From NCBI RefSeq assembly GCF_900110735.1, contig NZ_FOET01000002.1:535810-599809 (forward strand): a DNA stretch of 64,000 nucleotides. The letters run 5' to 3'. Positions 56,366 through 64,000 of the stretch are shown piece by piece; the stretch's first letter is position 1, and every line of letters starts with the position of its first letter. The position numbers and the translations under genes were made by a program. This DNA is from Streptomyces radiopugnans (GTDB taxonomy: Bacteria > Actinomycetota > Actinomycetes > Streptomycetales > Streptomycetaceae). The notes under the pieces were generated by a model. It had not been told where the DNA came from and searched no databases. It worked only from the letters and a program-made list of their open reading frames with translations.

Positions 56366-57574
56366 CTACAGCCCGGCGGCCTTGCGCAGGGCGTCGGTGC
56401 GGTCGGTGCGCTCCCAGGTGAAGTCGTCCAGCTCGCGGCCGAAGTGGCCGTAGGCGGCCGTCCGGGCGTAGATCGGGCGCAGCAGGTCCAGGTCGCGGAT
56501 GATCGCGGCCGGGCGCAGGTCGAAGACCTCGGAGATGGCCTGCTCGATCCGCTCGGGCTCCACCGTGTGGGTGCCGAAGGTCTCCACGAACAGGCCCACC
56601 GGCTCGGCCTTGCCGATGGCGTAGGCCACCTGCACCTCGCAGCGGGCGGCCAGCCCGGCGGCCACCACGTTCTTGGCCACCCAGCGCATCGCGTAGGCGG
56701 CCGAGCGGTCCACCTTGGAGGGGTCCTTGCCGGAGAACGCGCCGCCGCCGTGGCGGGCCATGCCGCCGTAGGTGTCGATGATGATCTTGCGTCCGGTCAG
56801 GCCCGCGTCGCCCATCGGGCCGCCGATCTCGAACCGGCCGGTGGGGTTGACCAGCAGCCGGTACCCGTCGGTGTCCAGCTTGACGCCGTCCCCCACCAGG
56901 GAGGCCAGCACCGGCTCCACGACGAACTCGCGGATGTCCGGGGCCAGCAGCGAGTCCAGGTCGATGTCGGAGGCGTGCTGGGAGGAGACCACCACGGTGT
57001 CCAGGCGCACGGCCTTGTCGCCGTCGTACTCGATGGTGACCTGCGTCTTGCCGTCCGGGCGCAGGTAGGGGATGGTGCCGTTCTTGCGGACCTCGCTCAG
57101 CCGCCGCGACAGGCGGTGGGCCAGGTGGATGGGCAGCGGCATCAGCTCGGGCGTCTCGTCGCAGGCGTAGCCGAACATCAGGCCCTGGTCGCCGGCGCCC
57201 TGCCGGTCCAGCTCGTCCTCATCGCCCTCCACGCGCTGCTCGTAGGCGGTGTCCACGCCCTGGGCGATGTCGGGGGACTGCGCCCCGATGGACACCGACA
57301 CCCCGCACGAGGCGCCGTCGAAGCCCTTCTTGGAGGAGTCGTAGCCGATGGCCAGGATCTTGTTGCGCACCAGGGTGGGGATGTCGGCGTAGGCGGCGGT
57401 GGTGACCTCGCCGGCCACATGCACCAGACCGGTGGTGATCAGCGTCTCCACCGCCACCCGGGAGGCCGGGTCCTGCTCCAGCAGGGCGTCGAGGATGGTG
57501 TCGCTGATCTGGTCGGCGATCTTGTCGGGGTGGCCCTCGGTCACGGACTCCGAGGTGAACAGGCGGCGGGACAC
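56366..57574 (-). CDS. metK: S-adenosylmethionine synthetase
   Basis: Makes SAM from methionine and ATP. The 402 residues contain the family signatures [33 protein letters not shown] with the hexapeptide GAGDQG, and the P-loop-like [19 protein letters not shown]. All catalytic Asp/Lys/His residues appear present. Start is GTG 57574 after GGGAG. It is 237 bp after coaBC; no SAM riboswitch fold was evident in that space. Confidence 0.97.
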   Translation of the reverse strand: MSRRLFTSESVTEGHPDKIADQISDTILDALLEQDPASRVAVETLITTGLVHVAGEVTTAAYADIPTLVRNKILAIGYDSSKKGFDGASCGVSVSIGAQSPDIAQGVDTAYEQRVEGDEDELDRQGAGDQGLMFGYACDETPELMPLPIHLAHRLSRRLSEVRKNGTIPYLRPDGKTQVTIEYDGDKAVRLDTVVVSSQHASDIDLDSLLAPDIREFVVEPVLASLVGDGVKLDTDGYRLLVNPTGRFEIGGPMGDAGLTGRKIIIDTYGGMARHGGGAFSGKDPSKVDRSAAYAMRWVAKNVVAAGLAARCEVQVAYAIGKAEPVGLFVETFGTHTVEPERIEQAISEVFDLRPAAIIRDLDLLRPIYARTAAYGHFGRELDDFTWERTDRTDALRKAAGL

Positions 57575-57811
57575 ATCGCTCCCTGGGTTTGCAGCGGCTG
57601 CTGGCTGACTTGGTGTGCGGATCCGGTCGTCGGGCCGGCCCGAGTGCGGTCCGCCGTCAGTTTATCCGCAGCTCATCGCGGATCCGCCAGGACGTCTCGC
57701 ACTCCGACACACGTCCAACGTGCCACACGGCCCCCGCCGAGGGGAGGGGCCGCGCCCGGAAGGGGCCCGCCGCCCTGGTGGCGCGGCGGTGCGGCCCTCC
57801 CGCCGCGGAGG

Positions 57812-59032
57812 TCATCCGGCGTTCAGCATGTGGACGACCGCGTCCCACACCGTGTCGGCGAGTGCCTCCTTGGGGCCGTGCGGCACGGGTGTCTCGCTGC
57901 CGTCCGCGCCCAGGACGACGGCCTCGTTCTCCTCCGCACCGAAGGTCTTGTCCTCCCCCACCTCGTTGACGACCAGCAGATCGCACCCCTTGCGGGCCAG
58001 CTTGGCCCGGCCGTTGGCCAGGACGTCGTCGGTCTCGGCCGCGAAGCCGACGACCACCTGTCCGGGGCGGGGGCGGGCGGCTGAAAGCTCGGCGAGGACG
58101 TCGGGGTTGCGGACCAGGACGACCGGCTCCGGCTCCTGCCCCTCCCGCTTCTTGATCTTCCCCTGGGCGTAGCGGGCGGGCCGGAAGTCGGCCACGGCCG
58201 CGGCCATGACCACCGCGTCCGCGTCCTCGGCGGCCTTCAGCACCGCCTCCCGCAGCTGTACGGCGGTGCCCACCGGCACCACGTCCGCGCCCGCGGGGTC
58301 GGGCAGGGCGGTGTTGGCGGCCACCAGGGTCACCCGCGCGCCACGTGCCACCGCGGTGCGGGCCAGGGCGTACCCCTGCCGGCCCGAGGAGCGGTTGCCC
58401 AGGAAGCGGACCGGGTCCAGCGGCTCGCGGGTGCCGCCCGCGCTGATCACGACGTGCCGTCCGGCCAGGTCGCGCCCGGGCGCGGCGCCGCGGGCCAGGA
58501 CCCGGCGGCAGACCTCGAAGATCTCGCCGGGGTCGGGCAGGCGTCCCTTGCCGGTGTCCTTTCCGGTCAGCCGTCCGACGGCGGGCTCGATGACGACCGC
58601 GCCGCGGCGGCGCAGGGTGGCCACGTTCTCGGCGGTGGCGGGGTGCTCCCACATCTCGGTGTGCATGGCGGGTGCGAAGATCACCGGGCAGCGGGCGGTG
58701 AGCAGGGTGTTGGTCAGCAGGTCGTCGGCGAGGCCGTGGGCGGCCCGGGCGAGGGTGTCGGCGGTGGCGGGCGCGACGACGACCAGGTCGGCCTCCTGCC
58801 CGATGCGCACGTGGGGGACCTCGTGGACGTCCTCCCACACCCCCGTGGTCACGGGGTTGCCCGACAGCGCCGCCCAGGTGGGCTCGCCGACGAACCTCAG
58901 CGCCGACCCGGTCGGCACCACCCGCACGTCGTGACCGGACTCCGTCAGCCTCCGCAGCAGTTCGCACGCCTTGTAGGCGGCGATGCCGCCGCTGACCCCC
59001 AGGACCACCCTGGGCTTGTCGGACCTGTCCAT
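57812..59032 (-). CDS. coaBC: Bifunctional phosphopantothenoylcysteine synthetase/decarboxylase
   Basis: Coenzyme A synthesis steps two and three. The N-terminal FMN-dependent decarboxylase (CoaC) has VLGVSGGIAAYKACEL, the active-site His in HVRIGQEADLVVVAPATADT and the CPVIFAPAMHTEMW lid. The C-terminal synthetase (CoaB) has HVVISAGGTREPLDPVRFLG, NRSSGRQGYALA and AVADFRPA, with the KIKK motif following. Length 406. GAGGG lies before the ATG at 59032. It is downstream of rpoZ, separated by a strong hairpin. Confidence 0.96.
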   Translation of the reverse strand: MDRSDKPRVVLGVSGGIAAYKACELLRRLTESGHDVRVVPTGSALRFVGEPTWAALSGNPVTTGVWEDVHEVPHVRIGQEADLVVVAPATADTLARAAHGLADDLLTNTLLTARCPVIFAPAMHTEMWEHPATAENVATLRRRGAVVIEPAVGRLTGKDTGKGRLPDPGEIFEVCRRVLARGAAPGRDLAGRHVVISAGGTREPLDPVRFLGNRSSGRQGYALARTAVARGARVTLVAANTALPDPAGADVVPVGTAVQLREAVLKAAEDADAVVMAAAVADFRPARYAQGKIKKREGQEPEPVVLVRNPDVLAELSAARPRPGQVVVGFAAETDDVLANGRAKLARKGCDLLVVNEVGEDKTFGAEENEAVVLGADGSETPVPHGPKEALADTVWDAVVHMLNAG

Positions 59033-59145
59033 CCCTCGCCTCTCCCCGGCTCGGCGGCCCGTCGGCCGCTCGGCTCACTCTCGGCTCGCTGTCGCGCGTC
59101 GGCGGCGGGCGCGTCGGGGGCGCTTCCGCCGGTACTCATGACACA

Positions 59146-59180
59146 CCACGGGCCCGGCAGTCGCGCTGCCGGGCCCGTGG
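59146..59180 (-). terminator. 15-bp hairpin after rpoZ
   Basis: CCACGGGCCCGGCAG-TCGCG-CTGCCGGGCCCGTGG is a perfect stem between rpoZ (stop 59235) and coaBC (start 59032). Confidence 0.85.
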
Positions 59181-59234
59181 CGGTGGTGATGGTGCCGTCG
59201 TGCGGCCGGCCGGCCGCCGTGGGCGGCCGGGGCC

Positions 59235-59507
59235 TCACTGCGCCGGGTTGTCGACGGCCTCGGAGGTCAGCAGACCCGCGTTGATCTCGCGGAGCGCGAT
59301 CGACAGCGGCTTCTCGTGGACGTGGGTGTCCACCAGCGGGCCGACGTACTCCAGCAGGCCCTCGCCGAGCTGCGAGTAGTAGGCGTTGATCTGGCGCGCG
59401 CGCTTGGCGGCGTAGATCACCAGGCTGTACTTCGAGTCGGTGGCTTCGAGCAGCTCATCGATCGGCGGGTTGATGATGCCCTCGGGCGTGTTGATGGAAG
59501 AGGACAC
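59235..59507 (-). CDS. rpoZ: RNA polymerase omega subunit
   Basis: Small RNA polymerase subunit of 90 residues that wraps the beta' C-terminus. The family core [20 protein letters not shown] and [14 protein letters not shown] is present, with the actinobacterial extension [20 protein letters not shown]. Start GTG 59507. It follows gmk by 119 bp on the same strand. In Streptomyces rpoZ influences morphology and antibiotic production. It ends at the 15-bp hairpin. Confidence 0.97.
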   Translation of the reverse strand: MSSSINTPEGIINPPIDELLEATDSKYSLVIYAAKRARQINAYYSQLGEGLLEYVGPLVDTHVHEKPLSIALREINAGLLTSEAVDNPAQ

Positions 59508-59626
59508 GCTCTACCTTCCGCTGCGGTGGATAAGACGGGCAGTGATCCGGCCGGGCCCCGGTGCGGGAAGCCTCCTGCCGGTGTCCCGGAATCCGGCGGC
59601 TGTCCTGCCCGGCCCTCCGGCGACGA

Positions 59627-60184
59627 TCACGAAACCTTCATCAAGGCTAGCAGCTCGCGGCTGACGTCCTCGACGGAGGTGTTGACCAGGGTCACGTCGA
59701 ACTCCGACTCGGCGGCCAGTTCGACCCTGGCCGCGGCCAGCCGCCGCTCGATGACCTCGGGGGACTCGGTACCGCGGCCGGTGAGGCGGCGGACCAGCTC
59801 GTCCCAGCTGGGCGGGGCCAGGAAGACGAGCTGCGCCTCGGGCATCGACCCGCGGACCAGCCGCGCGCCCTGGAGGTCGATCTCCAGGAGCACCGGTTCG
59901 CCCGCCTCCAGCCGCTCCAGGACGGCCCGCCGCGGAGTGCCGTAGCGGTTGCCCGCGAACTCGGCCCACTCCAGCAGCTCGCCGTTGGCCACCAGCTTGT
60001 CGAACTCCTCGTCGTCCACGAAGAAGTACTGGACACCGTGCTGCTCGCCGGGGCGCGGCCTGCGGGTGGTGGCGGACACCGAGAGCCAGATCTCCGGATG
60101 GACCTTGCGCAGATGGGCGACGACCGTGCTCTTGCCGACCCCGGAGGGGCCGGAGAGCACGGTCAGTCGCGGACGTTCACTCAT
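59627..60184 (-). CDS. gmk: Guanylate kinase
   Basis: Phosphorylates GMP to GDP. The 185 residues show the P-loop [16 protein letters not shown], the GMP-binding [33 protein letters not shown] and the lid/adenine region [23 protein letters not shown] segment ([18 protein letters not shown]). It is 38 bp after mihF and precedes rpoZ, the usual actinobacterial order mihF-gmk-rpoZ. Confidence 0.97.
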   Translation of the reverse strand: MSERPRLTVLSGPSGVGKSTVVAHLRKVHPEIWLSVSATTRRPRPGEQHGVQYFFVDDEEFDKLVANGELLEWAEFAGNRYGTPRRAVLERLEAGEPVLLEIDLQGARLVRGSMPEAQLVFLAPPSWDELVRRLTGRGTESPEVIERRLAAARVELAAESEFDVTLVNTSVEDVSRELLALMKVS

Positions 60185-60222
60185 ACGGCGATTATCCCGG
60201 TTCCCAGGGGGACCTGGAAACG

Positions 60223-60546
60223 TCAGGCGGAACCGCCGCCGAACTCGCGCTCCAGGGAGGCGATCTGGTTGGATCCCAGGCCGCGCACCCGGCGGCTCTC
60301 GGAGATGCCGAGCCGCTCCATGATCTGGCGGGCACGGACCTTGCCGACGCCGGGCAGGGACTCCAGGAGGGCGGAGACCTTCATCTTGCCGATGACGTCG
60401 TTCTCCTGGCCCTGCTTGATGACCTCGTGGAGCGAGGCGCCGGAGTGCTTCAGTCGGTTCTTGACCTCGGCGCGCTCCCGGCGAGCCGCGGCGGCCTTCT
60501 CGAGCGCGGCTGCGCGCTGTTCAGGGGTAAGGGGCGGAAGAGCCAC
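60223..60546 (-). CDS. mihF: Actinobacterial integration host factor (sIHF/mIHF)
   Basis: Nucleoid-associated protein of 107 residues, unrelated in sequence to enteric IHF. A long N-terminal helix ([20 protein letters not shown]) leads to the helix-two-turns-helix DNA-binding part [20 protein letters not shown] followed by [13 protein letters not shown]. In Streptomyces it affects nucleoid compaction, sporulation and antibiotic production. Start GTG 60546. A well-formed promoter lies at 60595-60623. Confidence 0.97.
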   Translation of the reverse strand: MALPPLTPEQRAAALEKAAAARRERAEVKNRLKHSGASLHEVIKQGQENDVIGKMKVSALLESLPGVGKVRARQIMERLGISESRRVRGLGSNQIASLEREFGGGSA

Positions 60547-60594
60547 GCCTACGTCACCTCGGATGTCGAACTGGTCGGATATTGGTCGGTGAGG

Positions 60595-60623
60595 AACCTA
60601 GTGGCCCCGCACCTGCGGAGCAA
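60595..60623 (-). promoter_or_regulatory. Probable promoter of mihF
   Basis: On the minus strand TTGCTC (-35) and TAGGTT (-10) are separated by exactly 17 bases, about 45 bases before the mihF GTG. The form fits the housekeeping sigma factor HrdB. The remainder of the 303-bp space to pyrF holds only the terminator at 60736. Confidence 0.6.
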
Positions 60624-60735
60624 CGAGCAACACGTCCCCCGGCGCCCTCCGGACCTGCGAGGACCCCGGAATTCGCGGTGCTCTCGTCGGAGACTAGCGG
60701 CCGATCGCGTCTGAGTCAGCGAGAACAGGGGAAAA

Positions 60736-60764
60736 GTCCAGGTCAGACTTGAGCCGACCTGGAC
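60736..60764 (-). terminator. Intrinsic terminator of the car-pyr operon
   Basis: GTCCAGGTC and GACCTGGAC form a 9-bp stem with an 11-base loop. On the minus strand the stem is followed by TTTTCCCC, giving a rare U-tract for this genome, 86 bp after the pyrF stop. Confidence 0.8.
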
Positions 60765-60849
60765 ATTTCCGGACAAATGGTTGCAGTCGAGGGGCTGATT
60801 CCGCGGGGTTCCCCGGTTTTTCCGGACCCTCCGGTTCTGCCCGGGCTCC

Positions 60850-61718
60850 TCAGCCCAGGACCTCCCGCAGGCCGTCGGCCTCCCTCTCCGCGGCCTCCCG
60901 CAGGGCCTCCGGCGAGGGTCCGCGGCCCAGGACGCCCCGGCTGATGCTCGGCACCACGTTGCGCACCGCGCCGCCGAAGACCCTCGGCAGGTCGGCCGCG
61001 GTGGCGCCCTGGGCCCCGAGCCCCGGCGCCAGCAGCGGGCCGTTGACCGCCAGGTCCGCGCCGGTCTCCCCCAGCGTCGCTCCGACCACCGCGCCGACCG
61101 GGCCGAGCGGATCGGCCCCGGCGTTCTCGCGGGCGATGTGGTCCAGCACCGTCTGGGCGACCGACGCACCGCCCTCGGCGGTGGCGCGCTGCACCTCGGC
61201 GCCCTCCGGGTTGGAGGTCAGGGCGAGGACGAAGACGCCCGAGCCCGCTGCCCGCGCCGCGTCCAGGGCGGGGCGCAGCGAGCCGAAGCCCAGATAGGGG
61301 CTGACGGTGACGGCGTCGGAGAACAGCGGGCTGCCCGGGTCCAGGTAGGCGGCGGCGTAGGCGGCCATGGTGGAGCCGATGTCGCCGCGCTTGGCGTCGG
61401 TGAGCACCAGGGCGCCGGCCGAGCGGGCGTCGGCGATCGCCCTCTCCAGCACGGCGATCCCGCGCGAGCCGAAGCGCTCGAAGAACGCGGACTGCGGCTT
61501 CAGGACGGCGACCCGGTCGGCGAGTGCGTCCACCACCGTGCGCGTGAACCGCTCCAGACCCGCCACGTCGTCGTCCAGACCCCAGGCGGTGAGCAGCGAG
61601 GCGTGCGGGTCGATGCCGACGCACAGCGGGCCGCGGTCGTCCAGGGCGCGGCGCAGCCGGGCGCCGAACGGCTCGGGGGCGTCCGGGGCGTGCGGCGTCC
61701 GGGCGGTCTCCGGGGTGG

Positions 61719-61722
<4 letters not shown>
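60850..61722 (-). CDS. pyrF: Orotidine 5'-phosphate decarboxylase
   Basis: Last step of UMP synthesis. The 290-residue enzyme is of the larger actinobacterial type (PyrF subfamily 2): LCVGIDPHASLLTAWGL near the start, the catalytic ALVLTDAKRGDIGSTMAAYA with the Asp-Lys-x-x-Asp array near residues 115-130, and VVGATLGETG late. The ATG overlaps the pyrD stop by four bases, so the two are coupled. Ends the carB-pyrD-pyrF run. Confidence 0.96.
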
Positions 61723-62846
<1,124 letters not shown>

Positions 62847-62941
62847 ACGGGTCTTCCGTGCGGCGGTGCGGTACGGGATCCGGCGGCGGGGCGCTCTCGC
62901 GGTGAGGGGGACGCCGCTGCCGGCGTCCCCCTCACCCCTGG

Positions 62942-64000
62942 TCACCTCCCGCGGGCGGCGGTGAGGTGTTCTGCGTGTTCCTGCAGGGAGCGGACTCCGA
63001 CCTCGCCGCGTGAGGTGGCCTCGATGCCCTGGACGGCGGCGGCCAGGGCCTGGACGGTGGTCAGGCAGGGCACGGCGCGGGCGACCGCGGCGGTGCGGAT
63101 GTCGTAGCCGTCCAGGCGGCTTCCGGTGCCGTAGGGGGTGTTGACGATGAGGTCGACCTCGCCGTCGTGGATGAGCTGGACGATGGTCCTCTCCCCGTTC
63201 GGTCCCTCGCCCTCGCTGTGCTTGCGCACCACGGTGGCGTCGATGCCGTTGCGCTTGAGGACCTCGGCGGTGCCGGAGGTGGCCAGCAGCTCGAAGCCCA
63301 TGGCGACCAGCTCGCGGGCCGGGAAGACCATGGCGCGCTTGTCGCGGTTGGCGACCGAGACGAAGGCGCGGCCCTTGGTGGGCAGCGCGCCGTAGGCGCC
63401 GGCCTGGGACTTGGCGTAGGCGGTGCCGAAGACCGCGTCGATGCCCATCACCTCGCCGGTGGAGCGCATCTCCGGGCCGAGCACGGTGTCCACGCCGCGG
63501 CCGTGGACGTCGCGGAAGCGGTTCCAGGGCAGCACGGCCTCCTTCACCGAGATCGGCGCGTCCAGCGGCAGGGTGCCGCCGTCGCCGCTCGCCGGCAGCA
63601 GGCCCTCGGCGCGCAGTTCGGCGATGGTGGCGCCCAGCGAGATGCGGGCGGCGGCCTTGGCCAGGGGGGTGGCGGTGGCCTTGGAGGTGAAGGGGACGGT
63701 GCGCGAGGCGCGCGGGTTGGCCTCCAGGACGTAGAGGATGTCTCCGGCCAGCGCGAACTGGATGTTGATCAGTCCGCGGACCCCGACGCCGCGGGCGATG
63801 GCCTCGGTGGAGGCGCGCAGCCGTTTGATGTCGTGGCCGCCCAGGGTGATGGGGGGCAGGGCGCAGGCGGAGTCGCCGGAGTGGATGCCGGCCTCCTCGA
63901 TGTGTTCCATCACGCCGCCGAGGTAGAGCTCGGTGCCGTCGTAGAGGGCGTCGACGTCGATCTCGATGGCGTCGTCGAGGAACCGGTCGATCAGCACCGG
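62942..64000 (-). CDS. carB: Carbamoyl-phosphate synthase large subunit, C-terminal part (cut by window end)
   Basis: The last 352 residues of CarB; the gene continues past the window. Visible are the end of the second ATP-grasp domain ([40 protein letters not shown]) and the C-terminal MGS-like allosteric domain ([40 protein letters not shown]) that senses UMP and ornithine in known enzymes. It heads the visible pyr run to pyrD and pyrF. Confidence 0.97.
   Translation of the reverse strand, partial: PVLIDRFLDDAIEIDVDALYDGTELYLGGVMEHIEEAGIHSGDSACALPPITLGGHDIKRLRASTEAIARGVGVRGLINIQFALAGDILYVLEANPRASRTVPFTSKATATPLAKAAARISLGATIAELRAEGLLPASGDGGTLPLDAPISVKEAVLPWNRFRDVHGRGVDTVLGPEMRSTGEVMGIDAVFGTAYAKSQAGAYGALPTKGRAFVSVANRDKRAMVFPARELVAMGFELLATSGTAEVLKRNGIDATVVRKHSEGEGPNGERTIVQLIHDGEVDLIVNTPYGTGSRLDGYDIRTAAVARAVPCLTTVQALAAAVQGIEATSRGEVGVRSLQEHAEHLTAARGR

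Noticed and set aside
57575..57811. SAM riboswitch upstream of metK
   Set aside because: No conserved SAM aptamer blocks were recognisable, and the leader is mostly unstructured spacer.

Overview
The window is high-GC DNA with strong third-position GC bias, frequent GTG starts and clear purine-rich ribosome binding sites. Gene content (mihF, rpoZ, GuaB1, a PriA without helicase motifs, LacI/ROK-controlled sugar ABC systems without their own ATPase) points to a Streptomyces or close relative. The housekeeping order fits what I remember of the S. coelicolor chromosome around hisG-ribD and fmt-priA-metK-carB. No search was run.

Layout: (1) 1-8.1 kb, sugar uptake cluster A: lipoprotein binding protein, two permeases, a CocE/NonD esterase, a LacI regulator and an intracellular GH43 enzyme, with a perfect 16-bp palindrome in front of the binding-protein gene. 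(2) 8.1-13.6 kb, a small decayed accessory region: an N-terminal gene remnant, a 31-bp-arm inverted repeat, a winged-helix regulator, a small secreted protein, remnants of an IS701-like and an IS5-like transposase, a frameshifted Mrr/AspBHI-like modification-dependent restriction enzyme, and an intact tyrosine integrase with a TTA codon. (3) 13.6-18.9 kb, a Tat-exported C39-like peptidase, a uridine-kinase-like P-loop protein, an EccA/CbbX-like AAA ATPase and a small PH-type membrane protein. (4) 18.9-25.1 kb, one minus-strand run headed by an FMN riboswitch: ribD, ribE, ribM-like transporter, ribAB, ribH, hisE, hisG. (5) 25.4-30.5 kb, a ROK regulator divergent from an MFS transporter across a palindrome, a uracil/xanthine permease and a conserved hypothetical. 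(6) 30.6-38.9 kb, sugar cluster B: GH51 arabinofuranosidase, binding protein and two permeases in one operon, a divergent LacI regulator, and an exported GH43 enzyme. Two near-identical 9-9-9 inverted repeats lie upstream of the two transcription units. (7) 39.0-42.4 kb, Lrp/AsnC regulator, nitrilase-family amidase and flavin amine oxidase, a likely amino-acid to arylacetate route. (8) 42.7-46.1 kb, a three-gene plus-strand cassette: WXG100-like small protein, a 766-residue protein with a C-terminal glycine-rich membrane-like segment, and a lipoprotein. This is the least explained unit of the window. (9) 46.1-64 kb, housekeeping genes on the minus strand: methyltransferase, guaB1, SorC-type regulator, rpe, rsmB, fmt, priA, metK, coaBC, rpoZ, gmk, mihF, pyrF, pyrD and the C-terminal part of carB, cut by the window end.

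The two sugar clusters both lack an ABC ATPase and presumably share a remote one such as MsiK. Cluster B suggests arabinoxylan or arabinan use: exported GH43 cleaves outside, the ABC system imports oligomers, and GH51 (and GH43 of cluster A) finish the work inside. Very strong hairpins mark several convergent gene junctions (13.5, 36.9, 54.05 kb). No tRNA, rRNA or CRISPR array was found.
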